A stretch of DNA of 64,000 bases from an uncultured Ilyobacter sp. (GCF_963668085.1 NZ_OY764059.1:1116001-1180000); one strand, 5' to 3'; shown: positions 26,910 through 36,439, numbered from the stretch's first letter. Program-made: numbers and translations. Notes: generated from the sequence alone by a model not told the origin.

Positions 26910-27530
26910 ATGAAAAATAACTTTGATGAGGCAGCAAAAGTCTGGGATTCAGATATATGGAAAAAAATAAGGGCTGAAGATGTGGCAAAAGATATCTTGA
27001 AATTTCTAGATAATATGGAAAATATGAGTGCCATGGAGTATGGTTGCGGTACAGGGCTACTGGGATTCTATCTTTTGCCTTATTTTAAAAATATTACATT
27101 TTGTGATTCCTCTGAGGGAATGATTTCCCAGGTAAAAAAGAAGATAGATAAAAAAGCATGTAAAAACTGTGATGTCATTCTAATAGATAACGACAAACCT
27201 TTTGATACATCAAAAAAATATGACTGTATATTCAACCTTATGGTTCTACACCATATATCTGACGTAGAGGAAATAATAAAAAAATGGTCTGAAAGTCTGA
27301 ATAAGGGTGGATACCTCTGCATAGCCGATTTAGAAGAAGAAGACGGAAGTTTTCATGGAAAAGGATTCTCTGGACACCATGGCTTTAGTAAAAGAAAATT
27401 AACTGAGATTTTTAAAAAGAATGATTTTAACTTCATAACCACTTCACAACCCCATATTATAAAAAAACAAGATTCACAGGGAAAGATTACTGAATATCCT
27501 ATTTTTTTAATGATTGGCAAAAAAATCTAA
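26910..27530 (+). CDS. SAM-dependent methyltransferase, class I
   Basis: 206 residues. AMEYGCGTGLLGFYL (motif I), TFCDSSEGMISQ (motif II), FNLMVLHHISDVEEII (motif IV) and YLCIADLEEEDGSFHG (motif V) are the Rossmann methyltransferase pattern of the UbiE-like group. Substrate unknown. Terminated independently at 27549-27586. Confidence 0.88.
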   Translation: MKNNFDEAAKVWDSDIWKKIRAEDVAKDILKFLDNMENMSAMEYGCGTGLLGFYLLPYFKNITFCDSSEGMISQVKKKIDKKACKNCDVILIDNDKPFDTSKKYDCIFNLMVLHHISDVEEIIKKWSESLNKGGYLCIADLEEEDGSFHGKGFSGHHGFSKRKLTEIFKKNDFNFITTSQPHIIKKQDSQGKITEYPIFLMIGKKI

Positions 27531-27548
27531 GTTTGTATTCTGAACCGT

Positions 27549-27586
27549 AAAAAGCCTTCCCAAACTAGACGATGGGAAGGCTTTTT
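27549..27586. terminator. Bidirectional terminator
   Basis: AAAAGCCTTCCC pairs with GGGAAGGCTTTT between the convergent methyltransferase and channel genes. Confidence 0.85.
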
Positions 27587-27626
27587 ATATTCTGAGTAAA
27601 TAAAATAATATAGTTTTAAAAAGAGT

Positions 27627-28643
27627 TTAGTTGGTTCCATTTGCTATTGCGTTAAGTGAATTTATCTGTTCTAAACTTCCAAGTACAAGAAGTTTGTCTC
27701 CTGCATTAATTCTTGTATGAGACATGGGGTTAAATTCAGTTTTTTCTTTTTTCTCTATTCCAATTACAATTAAATTGGTTCTCTGGGGAATCATTGCTTC
27801 TTTTAGGTTTTTCCCTTTTATATCACTATTGGTTTTTATCTCCACTGATGCAAACTTTAAGGTTTGCAAGGAACTATTATTACTCATAATATCTAAAAAA
27901 CTAAGTATATCACTCTGGGTAGCAGTGGCAAAAAGTCTGCTAGCTTCAATTTCCAAGGGAGAAATGACAATATCTGCACCTGCCATCTTTAGTTTTTTAG
28001 TATTTCCTACCTCAATAACTCTTGTGACAATTTTTATATTTTTACTGAGCTCTCTAGAACTCAAGGTTATAAATAAATTTTCCGCATCTGTAGCAAGGAC
28101 AGATAAGACCACCTTAGCACGCTCTATTCCAGCCATTTTCAGAGTCTCATCATCTGTTGCATCGCCAATTATATAGTGGAAACAATCTCCAAATCTTTCA
28201 ACATAGTGTTCTAATTCTTCGTAAGATTTTTCAATCACAACAAAATCTAATCCGTTATTGATAAATTCCTCTATAATTTTTTTCCCTGTCCTTCCACATC
28301 CAACGATTATGTGATGATTTTTCATGCTACTTATTTTTTTGTTCATTTTTACCCCCTTGAGATAATTTTTCATTTGCCCCTCTATAAAAAAAGTCGTCAA
28401 CTGTCCAAGGGCGTATATAACCACAGATATCCCGGCAAGTATGAGAAGACAGGTGAATATTTTTCCCTGATTTGATAGGGGCTTAACTTCTCCAAAGCCC
28501 ACAGTGGATAAAGTAATAAATGTCATGTATATTGAATTTATGAAACTGTATTTTTCAATATAATAGTATCCCAAAATTCCCAACATGAATATTATCACTA
28601 GTATCCACATTGCAATAATAACCTTTTTAATTTTACTCTGCAT
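27627..28643 (-). CDS. Two-helix potassium channel with RCK (TrkA) domain
   Basis: 338 residues. Two membrane helices (about 9-28 and 63-90) flank a pore loop with TLSTVGFGEV, the TVGFG selectivity filter (a form of TVGYG). Residues about 110-230 form a TrkA-N Rossmann domain (HHIIVGCGRTGKKIIEEF), then a TrkA-C domain. It should conduct K+ with gating by a ligand of the RCK ring. Ribosome site AGGAG. Confidence 0.93.
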   Translation of the reverse strand: MQSKIKKVIIAMWILVIIFMLGILGYYYIEKYSFINSIYMTFITLSTVGFGEVKPLSNQGKIFTCLLILAGISVVIYALGQLTTFFIEGQMKNYLKGVKMNKKISSMKNHHIIVGCGRTGKKIIEEFINNGLDFVVIEKSYEELEHYVERFGDCFHYIIGDATDDETLKMAGIERAKVVLSVLATDAENLFITLSSRELSKNIKIVTRVIEVGNTKKLKMAGADIVISPLEIEASRLFATATQSDILSFLDIMSNNSSLQTLKFASVEIKTNSDIKGKNLKEAMIPQRTNLIVIGIEKKEKTEFNPMSHTRINAGDKLLVLGSLEQINSLNAIANGTN

Positions 28644-28846
28644 AAATTCTCCTTCTGATTATTAAGCAAATTATTGTTTTATTAACAATTAGGTTTTTAC
28701 TATAATTTTTATGTTTTCCTTTTATAACTACTATCATATGCTTTTCCAAATGAAAATACAAATTTTTTTATTTTCATTTTTAGGAGGATTCCTACTATTA
28801 ATTTTGTAAATATATAGTGAGTAAATTATAGCAGGAGGTGCACTAT

Positions 28847-29209
28847 ATGAACAATCAGTTTCATGAGCCTTTTGAACTTCTTAGTGAAAAAACTAAAGAT
28901 GTTACCAGGGCAATCAATAGTCTGAGAGAGGAACTCGAGGCAGTCGACTGGTACAACCAGCGAGCCGATGTGGCAACTGATGATGAACTCAGATCGATTC
29001 TTGAGCATAACAGAAATGAAGAGATGGAACACGCAGTAATGTTGATGGAATGGCTCAGGAGAAATATGGATGGGTGGGATGAAGAGATGCATACTTATTT
29101 TTTTACCAATTCTCCAGTTACAAGCTTAGAGGAAGAATCTGAACAACCAAACGAATCTAAAGATACCCCTTCGTTTGGTAAATCTTTGAATATAGGAAGT
29201 ATGAAATAA
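28847..29209 (+). CDS. Encapsulated ferritin-like protein (EncFtn)
   Basis: 120 residues from ATG at 28847 (AGGAGG before it; a GTG at 28838 overlaps that site). EELEAVDWYNQRAD and HNRNEEMEHAVMLMEWLRRN are the EncFtn core; Glu29, Tyr36, Glu59 and His62 match the ferroxidase set of Rhodospirillum EncFtn at a constant offset. The C-terminal SFGKSLNIGSMK is an encapsulin targeting peptide. It oxidises Fe2+ inside the shell encoded next. Confidence 0.92.
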   Translation: MNNQFHEPFELLSEKTKDVTRAINSLREELEAVDWYNQRADVATDDELRSILEHNRNEEMEHAVMLMEWLRRNMDGWDEEMHTYFFTNSPVTSLEEESEQPNESKDTPSFGKSLNIGSMK

Positions 29210-29225
29210 TTTAGGAGGGATATGG

Positions 29226-30011
29226 ATGAATGTTTTAAAAAGAGAACTCGCTCCAATTTCTAGTAAGGCCTGGTCAGAGATAGACGGAAGAGCCAGAGAA
29301 ATTTTAAACTACTATCTTTCAGCTAGAAAGTTTGTAAATGTTCAGGGACCTAAAGGGCTTGATTATACCTCTGTTACTGAGGGTAGGATACAGGTACATA
29401 ATGACCCTATTTTAAATTACGGTATTTTCAAAGTTAAGCCTCTTGTGGAGCCAAGGGTAAGTTTTGTTCTCAGTCGTTGGGAACTTGATAACATAGAGAG
29501 GGGAGCTAAAGATATAAATTTTGATGCTCTCGACGAAGCTGTAAAAAAAATAGCACTTTTTGAAGAAAAAGTAATTTTTCAAGGTTTACAAGAGGCAGAT
29601 ATTAGCGGTATTTTCGACTGTTCTTCTCATAAGGTAAAAACTTTCGGCGAATCAGATGAAGAAATACTTTCTAACATATCACAGGGAATATTGGAATTGG
29701 AGAGATCCATAGCTCCAAAACCTTACACTCTCATAGTTAGTGAAGATTACTGGTGTAAATTAAGTTCTATGGGTAAAAGATTTCCACTTCTAGATCAGAT
29801 AAAATCTTTGATAGGGGGGGAAGTAATAGTAAGCAGGAGTATAGAGGGTGCTGTTTTGCTACCTTTTGATAATGAAAATATTGAATTTTCTATAGGGGAA
29901 GATTTTTCCATAGGTTACCAAGAGCACTCTGAAAGTGAGGTTAAATTATTTATTACTGAAACTTTTACTTTTAGGATATTAGACGAAAGCTTTATAGTGC
30001 TGTTTAAGTAA
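29226..30011 (+). CDS. Encapsulin shell protein
   Basis: 261 residues, HK97-fold family 1 encapsulin. MNVLKRELAPISSKAWSEID, the RKFVNVQGPKG turn, FQGLQEADISGIF and the end FTFRILDESFIVLF are hallmarks. It would assemble a T=1 shell around EncFtn. Begins 16 bases after the cargo gene with ribosome site AGGAGGG. The pair is an iron-storage nanocompartment. Confidence 0.95.
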   Translation: MNVLKRELAPISSKAWSEIDGRAREILNYYLSARKFVNVQGPKGLDYTSVTEGRIQVHNDPILNYGIFKVKPLVEPRVSFVLSRWELDNIERGAKDINFDALDEAVKKIALFEEKVIFQGLQEADISGIFDCSSHKVKTFGESDEEILSNISQGILELERSIAPKPYTLIVSEDYWCKLSSMGKRFPLLDQIKSLIGGEVIVSRSIEGAVLLPFDNENIEFSIGEDFSIGYQEHSESEVKLFITETFTFRILDESFIVLFK

Positions 30012-30100
30012 AAAATGTTTTTGTTAAAAAGAGGAAATATGCAAGCTTAAGGTATAAACTATACTATAGCGGTATTTAAATAAACAAGGGAGGTAATTTT

Positions 30101-30430
30101 ATGAAAAAGGGACTAGTTATTTTATTTGCTGCAGGTTTACTTGCTGCATGTACTTCGACTGAACCAATGGACGCACAGGCAGGGGCTTCACTTAACAGGG
30201 CTGACACAATGGCTAAGTACGAAGCTTTATCAACTAAGGTAGACGCTATCGCGGCTAATCCTGATGCAACTCCAGAAGAATTTGCTGCAGCACAAGCTGA
30301 AGTAAAAGAATTTATGGATTATCTAAATTCTTACAAAGCATCTGCTACTCCAGGAGCACAAAAATATATTGAAGACTACAACAAAACATTGAGCGGATCA
30401 CGAATTTTCAAATCTTCTCCTAGTAAGTAA
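30101..30430 (+). CDS. Small lipoprotein, tandem copy A
   Basis: 109 residues. Signal peptide with lipobox LLAAC at residues 13-17; mature part is Ala-rich and helical. From about 30069 to 30373 it is nearly identical (three mismatches seen) to copy B 420 bases on, including the upstream region. The last 17 or so residues (KTLSGSRIFKSSPSK) differ completely. Own terminator at 30451-30478. Function unknown. Confidence 0.8.
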   Translation: MKKGLVILFAAGLLAACTSTEPMDAQAGASLNRADTMAKYEALSTKVDAIAANPDATPEEFAAAQAEVKEFMDYLNSYKASATPGAQKYIEDYNKTLSGSRIFKSSPSK

Positions 30431-30450
30431 TGTTACTATTTTATTTAAAA

Positions 30451-30478
30451 GAAGCTGCCTAAGGGCAGTTTTTTTTCT
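30451..30478 (+). terminator. Rho-independent terminator
   Basis: GCTGCC pairs with GGCAG around TAAG, followed by eight T residues. Confidence 0.75.
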
Positions 30479-30520
30479 AATCTATACAACGGTATTTAAA
30501 TAAACAAGGGAGGTAATTTT

Positions 30521-30847
30521 ATGAAAAAGGGACTAGTTATTTTATTTGCTGCAGGTTTACTTGCTGCATGTACTTCGACTGAACCAATGGACGCACAGGC
30601 AGGGGCTTCACTTAACAGGGCTGACACAATGGCTAAGTACGAGGCTTTATCATCTAAGGTAGACGCTATCGCGGCTAATCCTGATGCAACTCCAGAAGAA
30701 TTTGCTGCAGCACAAGCTGAAGTAAAAGAATTTATGGATTATCTAAATTCTTACAAAACATCTGCTACTCCAGGAGCACAAAAATATATTGACGAGTATT
30801 CTGGTACTTTAGAAGAATCTTATATCTTTAGAAGAAGAAATGACTAA
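30521..30847 (+). CDS. Small lipoprotein, tandem copy B
   Basis: 108 residues, sharing the first 90 or so with copy A (A/E, T/S and A/T-level changes only). The end diverges to GTLEESYIFRRRND. The 5' duplicated block includes the ribosome site and about 30 bases before it. Own terminator follows. The shared head and different tail point to recent duplication with tail replacement or local gene conversion. Confidence 0.8.
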   Translation: MKKGLVILFAAGLLAACTSTEPMDAQAGASLNRADTMAKYEALSSKVDAIAANPDATPEEFAAAQAEVKEFMDYLNSYKTSATPGAQKYIDEYSGTLEESYIFRRRND

Positions 30848-30856
30848 ATAATCAAG

Positions 30857-30890
30857 AAAAAACCAACTTTTAAAAGTTGGTTTTTTTTAT
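30857..30890 (+). terminator. Rho-independent terminator
   Basis: AACCAACTT pairs with AAGTTGGTT around TTAA, followed by T residues. Confidence 0.85.
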
Positions 30891-31786
30891 TTATTTCTAC
30901 GATAATTATTTTTATGTTTTTTAATTTATAATATCAAAGTTTTTACTAAAACTGTCTGAGTGGTTAAGGACAGTTTTTTTATTGGAGTACCATAAAAGAA
31001 ATTATATTTACAAATAATTTTGGAATTCATGTTACTGAAAAATAAATGGAAGTTTGCTACATAAACTTTTTTCGATCAAATCTTAATAATAATGTATTAA
31101 AAATATATTGTTTTAAATTTTATGGCTTATTTACGTTTATAAGCAACTATAATTATAAATAATAAAGTAATAGAAACCATAACACAAATTTAATTAAAAA
31201 TAGTATTACGACATATTAAAAATAATAATTATTTATTTAATTTTTAGTATTCAGAAACTACCTCTATAAAATGATATTAATTTTCTATACCTATAAAAAA
31301 TCAATTTTCACCCTATTTATTATTTGGAATAATAAATATTCTTAGACTAACTATGGCTATTATAAATATAATTACAGTTATATTTATATCTGTTATTCAG
31401 ATTATAATTATTCGGAATAAATATACTCGTTTTAAACCTTAGTTTCCAATGAAAAAATTTTTTATAGATTTTAAAAAATTAAAATAGTCATTTTAACTTA
31501 AGATTTCCATTTTTATTAAAATATTAATCGAATTATTTTAATAAAATAAAAATACCCTATAAATAAAAATATAGAAATTTTTTTGTAAAAAATATTTTTA
31601 AAAATTTCTCTGCTAGAGTAAGTGGCTTAAATGGAAATAAAAAAAATACGTTCAATGGTATGACACTGAACGCATTCAAAAAGCTTTGGATTATCAATCT
31701 TTTATTCAATTTTTAAATTAGAATTAGTTTTTTTATTTATAGGAACTTTGCAGGGTATAGTATCATGGATATGCTTTTTTTATTGA
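30891..31786. other. 900-bp AT-rich gene-free region
   Basis: No open frame of note. One further hairpin plus T run lies at 30952-30979 (AAACTGTC..GACAGTTT) with no gene before it, possibly the end of a lost third lipoprotein copy or a small RNA. A terminator for the recombinase (minus strand) is at 31648-31680, TGCGTTCA pairing with TGAACG(C/T)A. The rest is AT-rich without visible features. Confidence 0.6.
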
Positions 31787-32761
31787 TTAGTCTAAACTCG
31801 GTAATTTTTCTATAGCACGTTTTTCCAGTAAACCTTTGGCGTTAATATATACTTCTGTAACCTTTGTATCGGCATGTCCTAAAAAATCTCTTATCTCCAT
31901 AATGTCGGCTCCCTGGAGAGAAAGTTCTGTAGCAACTGCGTGACGTATATTGTGAGGACTTATATCTTTTTCTATCAGCTTTCCCATATTCTGTATGATG
32001 GTATAGAGGGAACTATATGATAGACGGATATTATTTAAAAAATCAGATGGAAATAAATATCTTTCTTCTAGCTGTGAATCTGACAAAACATATAATTTCT
32101 TTATATACTTCTTATAGGAAAATATTTTTTCTACACATTCTGGATGAAGGGCCTTATATTGCTCTCGGCCACTTTTGGTTTTTTCAACCTTGATAACATA
32201 CTCGCCTTCACGTTTGATGATGTCTCTATACTTTAGATTTAAAAGTTCTTGACTACGCATTCCAGTGTAAAATAAAGTGTGAACTATAACCCTATTTCGA
32301 TAACTTTTGTCATCAAAGACCTCATGTTTTTTCAAGATTTCTTTTATCTCTGTAAAAGATACCTTGAGAACATTTTCGAAATTATGTCTTGATACTTTTA
32401 AAAGCGGGACAAACTTCAAAGGATTTTCGTGACCATGTTTTTCAAGCTCATTATAAAGACTTTTTAAAGATGATATTATCTTGTTTACAGAAGTATTTTT
32501 TAATTCCCGTTCCTCTATAAGATGATATACATAGTCTTCTATATCTTCTTTTCCCACCTCTGTCATAAGCCGTAATATTTCATCCTTGTGGATTTCTCCG
32601 TCACCTTCGTAAACAAAATTTAAAAACTTGTTCAAATAAAACATATAGTCTTTTAGGGTTTTTTCAGATTTGTACATGGAAAAAATATTTTTAGAATTTA
32701 TATTTCTTTTTCTTTTTTTTCTGTTTCCAATTTGAAAATTTTCTTTTTTAGTTATATCCAT
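31787..32761 (-). CDS. Tyrosine recombinase, XerC/D-like
   Basis: 324 residues. N-terminal SAM-like DNA-binding domain, then the catalytic domain with YTGMRSQELLNLKYRD (Arg I), HNIRHAVATEL (HxxR), and LGHADTKVTEVY (His/Tyr). All catalytic residues are present, so it is active by sequence. Not next to recognisable prophage genes; it may be a solo integrase or a Xer-type protein. It follows the pseudouridine synthase operon on the same strand. Confidence 0.9.
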   Translation of the reverse strand: MDITKKENFQIGNRKKRKRNINSKNIFSMYKSEKTLKDYMFYLNKFLNFVYEGDGEIHKDEILRLMTEVGKEDIEDYVYHLIEERELKNTSVNKIISSLKSLYNELEKHGHENPLKFVPLLKVSRHNFENVLKVSFTEIKEILKKHEVFDDKSYRNRVIVHTLFYTGMRSQELLNLKYRDIIKREGEYVIKVEKTKSGREQYKALHPECVEKIFSYKKYIKKLYVLSDSQLEERYLFPSDFLNNIRLSYSSLYTIIQNMGKLIEKDISPHNIRHAVATELSLQGADIMEIRDFLGHADTKVTEVYINAKGLLEKRAIEKLPSLD

Positions 32762-32819
32762 AATAATAGCCTTTCAAGTGATAGATTTTTAAAAAGTCCT
32801 CTAAAATTAAATACGGAAA

Positions 32820-33263
32820 TTATCTTGTTTTCATTTTAAAATCTAAAACCTCAACAACTACATTTCTGCCGTCAATGTCATCTACATTTATATGTCTTTT
32901 AACTGTAAATTTTTCTTCAGATTTCAAGTTTTTAACAGTTATAAGCTTTCTAAGGGAGTATTCGTCAGCGAATAAAATTTTAACCTTATAGACTACATAT
33001 TCCAAATCGTATTCTGAGTAATTCACAACATCAAAAGTTACTCGTCTGAAATCATTATCTTTTGAATCGACATCTAAATTTTCTACCTTAACCATCTTTT
33101 GAAATTCCATTTTTTTGTGGTAACTATCCATAGTTTCCCAGGTTTTATCTGCCTTTAAAACAATCTCTTCATCCTTTGAGTTTCTTACAACCTCAATATC
33201 TCTGGCAAAGATCAAATTACCGAGCAATATCATACTAGCTGTTATTAGATATAATTTTTTCAT
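32820..33263 (-). CDS. Secreted hypothetical protein
   Basis: 147 residues with a signal peptide (about 1-20) and a beta-rich mature domain (VTFDVVNYSEYDLEYVVYKV), like FxLYD-type extracellular domains. Ribosome site AGGAGG; starts ten bases after the pseudouridine synthase stop, so co-transcribed. Confidence 0.65.
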   Translation of the reverse strand: MKKLYLITASMILLGNLIFARDIEVVRNSKDEEIVLKADKTWETMDSYHKKMEFQKMVKVENLDVDSKDNDFRRVTFDVVNYSEYDLEYVVYKVKILFADEYSLRKLITVKNLKSEEKFTVKRHINVDDIDGRNVVVEVLDFKMKTR

Positions 33264-33273
33264 TGAATACCTC

Positions 33274-33954
33274 CTAAAAAATATCTTTTAAACTTATCTC
33301 TCTTACACCACCTATTGGTAGATCTCCTAGTTCTAAATTTCCAAAGCGAAGCCTTTTCAAATAAATCACTTTATTTTCAACAGCCTCAAGCATTTTTTTT
33401 ACTTGGTGAAATTTCCCTTCACTTATCGTGAGCAAAATTTCCATATTATTTATTATCTGAACTTTTGAAGGTTTCGTAATATAACCACCGATATCAACGC
33501 CTTCTTCTAATAACTTTACTGATTTTTCGTCTATTTCCTTTAAGAGTTTTACCTGATATGTTTTGTCGACATGTTTTTTAGGAGATAGCAGCTCATGGGC
33601 TAGCTTACCGTTATTGGTAAACAATAGTAGCCCCTCTGTGTCCTTATCTAGTCTCCCAACTGGAAAAAGATCTTTTTTATTTACCCATTCCGGAAGGAGC
33701 TCCATCACTGTTTTTTCTCTTGAATCCTCAGTGGCAGTTATAAATCCAGCCGCTTTGTTCATTATGTAGAATCTGTCTTTTTTATATTCCAAGACAGTTT
33801 CTCCAATTTTTACAACATCTTTTTCTAAATCTATTTTTTCTTTGGGAGAATCAGCTTTTTTACCATTAATAGTTATCTCATTTTTAGATATTATATTTTT
33901 GACCTCTCTCCTAGTACCTATACCACATTCAGTAAGAAATTTATCCAATCTCAT
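33274..33954 (-). CDS. rRNA pseudouridine synthase, RsuA/RluB family
   Basis: 226 residues. N-terminal S4 domain (MRLDKFLTECGIGTRREVKN) and the catalytic GRLDKDTEGLLLFTNNG with its Asp. Isomerises a uridine in rRNA. Length fits RsuA. Ribosome site AAGGAGG. Confidence 0.9.
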   Translation of the reverse strand: MRLDKFLTECGIGTRREVKNIISKNEITINGKKADSPKEKIDLEKDVVKIGETVLEYKKDRFYIMNKAAGFITATEDSREKTVMELLPEWVNKKDLFPVGRLDKDTEGLLLFTNNGKLAHELLSPKKHVDKTYQVKLLKEIDEKSVKLLEEGVDIGGYITKPSKVQIINNMEILLTISEGKFHQVKKMLEAVENKVIYLKRLRFGNLELGDLPIGGVREISLKDIF

Positions 33955-33961
33955 TTTACCT

Positions 33962-33991
33962 CCTTGTAAAAAAAAGCAGCCCCCAAGGCTG
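33962..33991 (-). terminator. Terminator of the LysM/M23 gene
   Basis: On the minus strand AGCAGCC pairs with GGGCTGCT, followed by eight T residues. Confidence 0.75.
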
Positions 33992-34813
33992 CTACATTGT
34001 AATTGTAGGATCTACAGGTTTATTATTTTTACGAATTTCGTAATGAAGATGTGGGCCTGTTGATAAACCGGTATTACCTGTTTTTGCAATAATCTGACCT
34101 TTTGAGACCTTCTGGCCTTTCTTTACCAGCCATCTATTTAGATGTGCATATCTACTCTCGTATCCGTTGCCATGGCTTATTATTACGATTTTTCCATAGC
34201 CCCTCATCCATCCAGAATATGTAACGACTCCCGAATAAGGAGCATATACTGGAGTGTTCATTTTTGATTTTAAATCTACCCCCTCGTGAGAGGTCTTTCT
34301 TCCTGTTATAGGGTGAATTCTAGTTCCAAACTTACTTGTAATTTCTTTTGTTTTTATAGGCCACTTAAAAGACTTTAATGTGGGAGAAATATATAAATTT
34401 TTAGTTGATGAGTTTGAATGGTGGTCTTTCTCTTTTGAATATTTTGAATTCAGATATATCTTTTGACCAACATATATCCTGTTATCCGAAAGATTATTAT
34501 ATGTTCGCAGCTCTTCTACAGAGACATCATACCATACTGATAATCTATACAAGGTTTCCCCAGGTTTTATCACATGATAGCTTGGTCTGACTTTCTGATT
34601 CTCAGCCTCTCCTTTTATTAACAGCTTAGTTCCGGTGTTAATATGTGGGGTATTTAGATTGTTCAAAGACATTATATCTGTAACACTAACCTTATTCTTA
34701 ACAGCTATGGAATAAAGAGTATCTCCTTTTTTAACTTTATGATACTTGCCACCGCTACATCCCATTATTATTACGGAAAAAGCAGATATTAATAATTTTT
34801 TATAAATGTTCAT
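33992..34813 (-). CDS. LysM-M23 lipoprotein endopeptidase
   Basis: 273 residues. Lipobox IIMGC at 15-19, two LysM domains (about 24-68 and 78-122), then an M23 peptidase with SHEGVDL and HLHYEI (zinc ligands His, Asp, His). Resembles NlpD/EnvC-type cell-wall hydrolases. Anchored to a membrane, it would cleave or regulate peptidoglycan. Confidence 0.9.
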   Translation of the reverse strand: MNIYKKLLISAFSVIIMGCSGGKYHKVKKGDTLYSIAVKNKVSVTDIMSLNNLNTPHINTGTKLLIKGEAENQKVRPSYHVIKPGETLYRLSVWYDVSVEELRTYNNLSDNRIYVGQKIYLNSKYSKEKDHHSNSSTKNLYISPTLKSFKWPIKTKEITSKFGTRIHPITGRKTSHEGVDLKSKMNTPVYAPYSGVVTYSGWMRGYGKIVIISHGNGYESRYAHLNRWLVKKGQKVSKGQIIAKTGNTGLSTGPHLHYEIRKNNKPVDPTITM

Positions 34814-34944
34814 CGCCTATTCCCCCAATACTTTGTATAAATAATTTACCACACTTTATATTAAGTTTCAAATTTATTTATTGGAAAAATCAATTATGAG
34901 TAGTATAATTATTTTAAGTAATAATAACGAGGGGGTTATGTTTT

Positions 34945-35487
34945 ATGGTTAATTTTGATAAAGTAGACGATATGATAAAAATTATAGAGGATGGTGAACT
35001 TCAAGATGGAAAAAATTTCAACCAGTTTGCCGTTGAATTTTATTTAGAATCAAAATCTTTACCACTATCAAAATATCTAAGAATGCAGAGAAAAACCAAA
35101 AAAATGCCAAAAATAATGAACACAAAAAAAGCCGGTGAAGTTCTCTACTTTACTGAAAAAGATGATGATGCAAAAAGATTTTTAAAAAGAAAAGGCTATA
35201 GTGAGATACCTCAGCTGAATTACACATGTATTATGCTTCTAAGAAAGGTTGATATTATCACTAATTGGACTAAGATACTTTCCTATTTTGAAGGTAAAGG
35301 AACTATAGAAGAGATAAATAACTCTACAAGAACCGAGCTTCTCCCTGAAGAAAAGAAAAAAATGGATGAATTCATCAAGGAAAAATTAAAACTTTCAGAA
35401 AAAGAGTACGACTGGTTCTGTATAAAACTTTCTAAGGTATTTGAAAACAAGGAGATAATGAAGGCCCTAAAAAAAGTGGTCAGATAA
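34945..35487 (+). CDS. Hypothetical cytoplasmic protein
   Basis: 180 residues, charged, mostly helical at the ends. Ribosome site GAGGGGG. No family recognised. Followed by a strong terminator, so a single-gene unit. Confidence 0.6.
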   Translation: MVNFDKVDDMIKIIEDGELQDGKNFNQFAVEFYLESKSLPLSKYLRMQRKTKKMPKIMNTKKAGEVLYFTEKDDDAKRFLKRKGYSEIPQLNYTCIMLLRKVDIITNWTKILSYFEGKGTIEEINNSTRTELLPEEKKKMDEFIKEKLKLSEKEYDWFCIKLSKVFENKEIMKALKKVVR

Positions 35488-35489
35488 TT

Positions 35490-35529
35490 AAAACCCATTG
35501 CCCAAATTTAATTGAGCAATGGGTTTTTT
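35490..35529. terminator. Bidirectional terminator
   Basis: AACCCATTGC pairs with GCAATGGGTT between convergent genes. Confidence 0.85.
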
Positions 35530-35531
35530 TA

Positions 35532-36395
35532 TTAATCTATTCCCAAAATATTTTTTATAAATATTCCTACAATAAAGGATAGTGTTGCAATACCGAGACT
35601 CAGAAAAGTCATTTCAAAAAATCGTTTTTTAAATGAGGCCCCTGTAGCTACAGCAACATAATAATTAAATACAAAAATTATAGAAATACCCGTTACAAGA
35701 GTTAGAAATAGTGCTATATAAGGAGTGGCTCCTAGTAGAAAAGGAGAGACCAATAGAAATACGGTGATCATATACGTAATACCAGTATATATGGCTGCTC
35801 TTTTGTGATTTTTGTCAGAATTTTTTTCAGCTTTAGAAGAAAGGTATTCTGAGGCCCCCATGGATAGAGAGGCAGAAATTCCAGTAATCAGGCCAACCAT
35901 TGCAATAATTTTTGAATCATCTAGGGCAAAGGTATAACCTGCAAGGGCTCCTGTAAGTTCTATAAGTGCATCATTTAGGCCCAATATTATAGAACTTACA
36001 TAAACAAGTTTCTCTTCCTTCAAAAGATCTACAACATCTACCTCATGGTTCTCCTCATCTTCTAAAACTTTTTGAATTTCAGGTATTTTTCCCAATATAC
36101 CCCTATAGTTTTCTTGAGCCTTTTGTTCACCCAATTCCATGGCCTTTAGACCAAAAGTAAGACCAAAATATTTTGCTACAAAGTAATTTTTTTTGGACCT
36201 AAAGCAATTGGGTTTAACCTCACATTTGGTGTATTGTTTAAAAAACTCATAATGAGACAATTCTGATTCAGCCAGTTTTATAAGTGTTTCTCTGTTGCTC
36301 TCTCCACCTATTTTTGAGAGCATCATATAAGTGTGATGCTCTGTTATTTCATCTTTCTGAAATTTCTTCAGAATTTTTACGAGGTCTTTTTCCAA
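35532..36395 (-). CDS. Rubrerythrin-like domain fused to VIT1/CCC1 transporter
   Basis: 287 residues from TTG at 36395, with GGGGGTGAT before it. Residues 1-130 form a ferritin/rubrerythrin-like domain with repeated E..H (ITEHHTYMML, ESELSHYEFF, EDEENHEVD). Residues 135-287 carry five membrane helices of VIT1/CCC1 (SSIILGLNDALIELTGALAGYTFAL, SLSMGASEYLSSKAE). Likely moves Fe2+ or Mn2+; the cytoplasmic domain may bind iron. It complements the encapsulin iron store nearby. Confidence 0.9.
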   Translation of the reverse strand: MEKDLVKILKKFQKDEITEHHTYMMLSKIGGESNRETLIKLAESELSHYEFFKQYTKCEVKPNCFRSKKNYFVAKYFGLTFGLKAMELGEQKAQENYRGILGKIPEIQKVLEDEENHEVDVVDLLKEEKLVYVSSIILGLNDALIELTGALAGYTFALDDSKIIAMVGLITGISASLSMGASEYLSSKAEKNSDKNHKRAAIYTGITYMITVFLLVSPFLLGATPYIALFLTLVTGISIIFVFNYYVAVATGASFKKRFFEMTFLSLGIATLSFIVGIFIKNILGID

Positions 36396-36439
36396 TATAT
36401 CACCCCCTATACCCTAGAACTCCACCCAATCATGCAAAA

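Noticed and set aside
30891-31786. Hidden gene or origin in the AT-rich gap
   Set aside because: No open frame, iterons or DnaA-box cluster could be recognised.
31787-32761. The recombinase as integrase of the 1-15.8 kb prophage
   Set aside because: It lies 16 kb away with housekeeping genes between and no linked phage genes.
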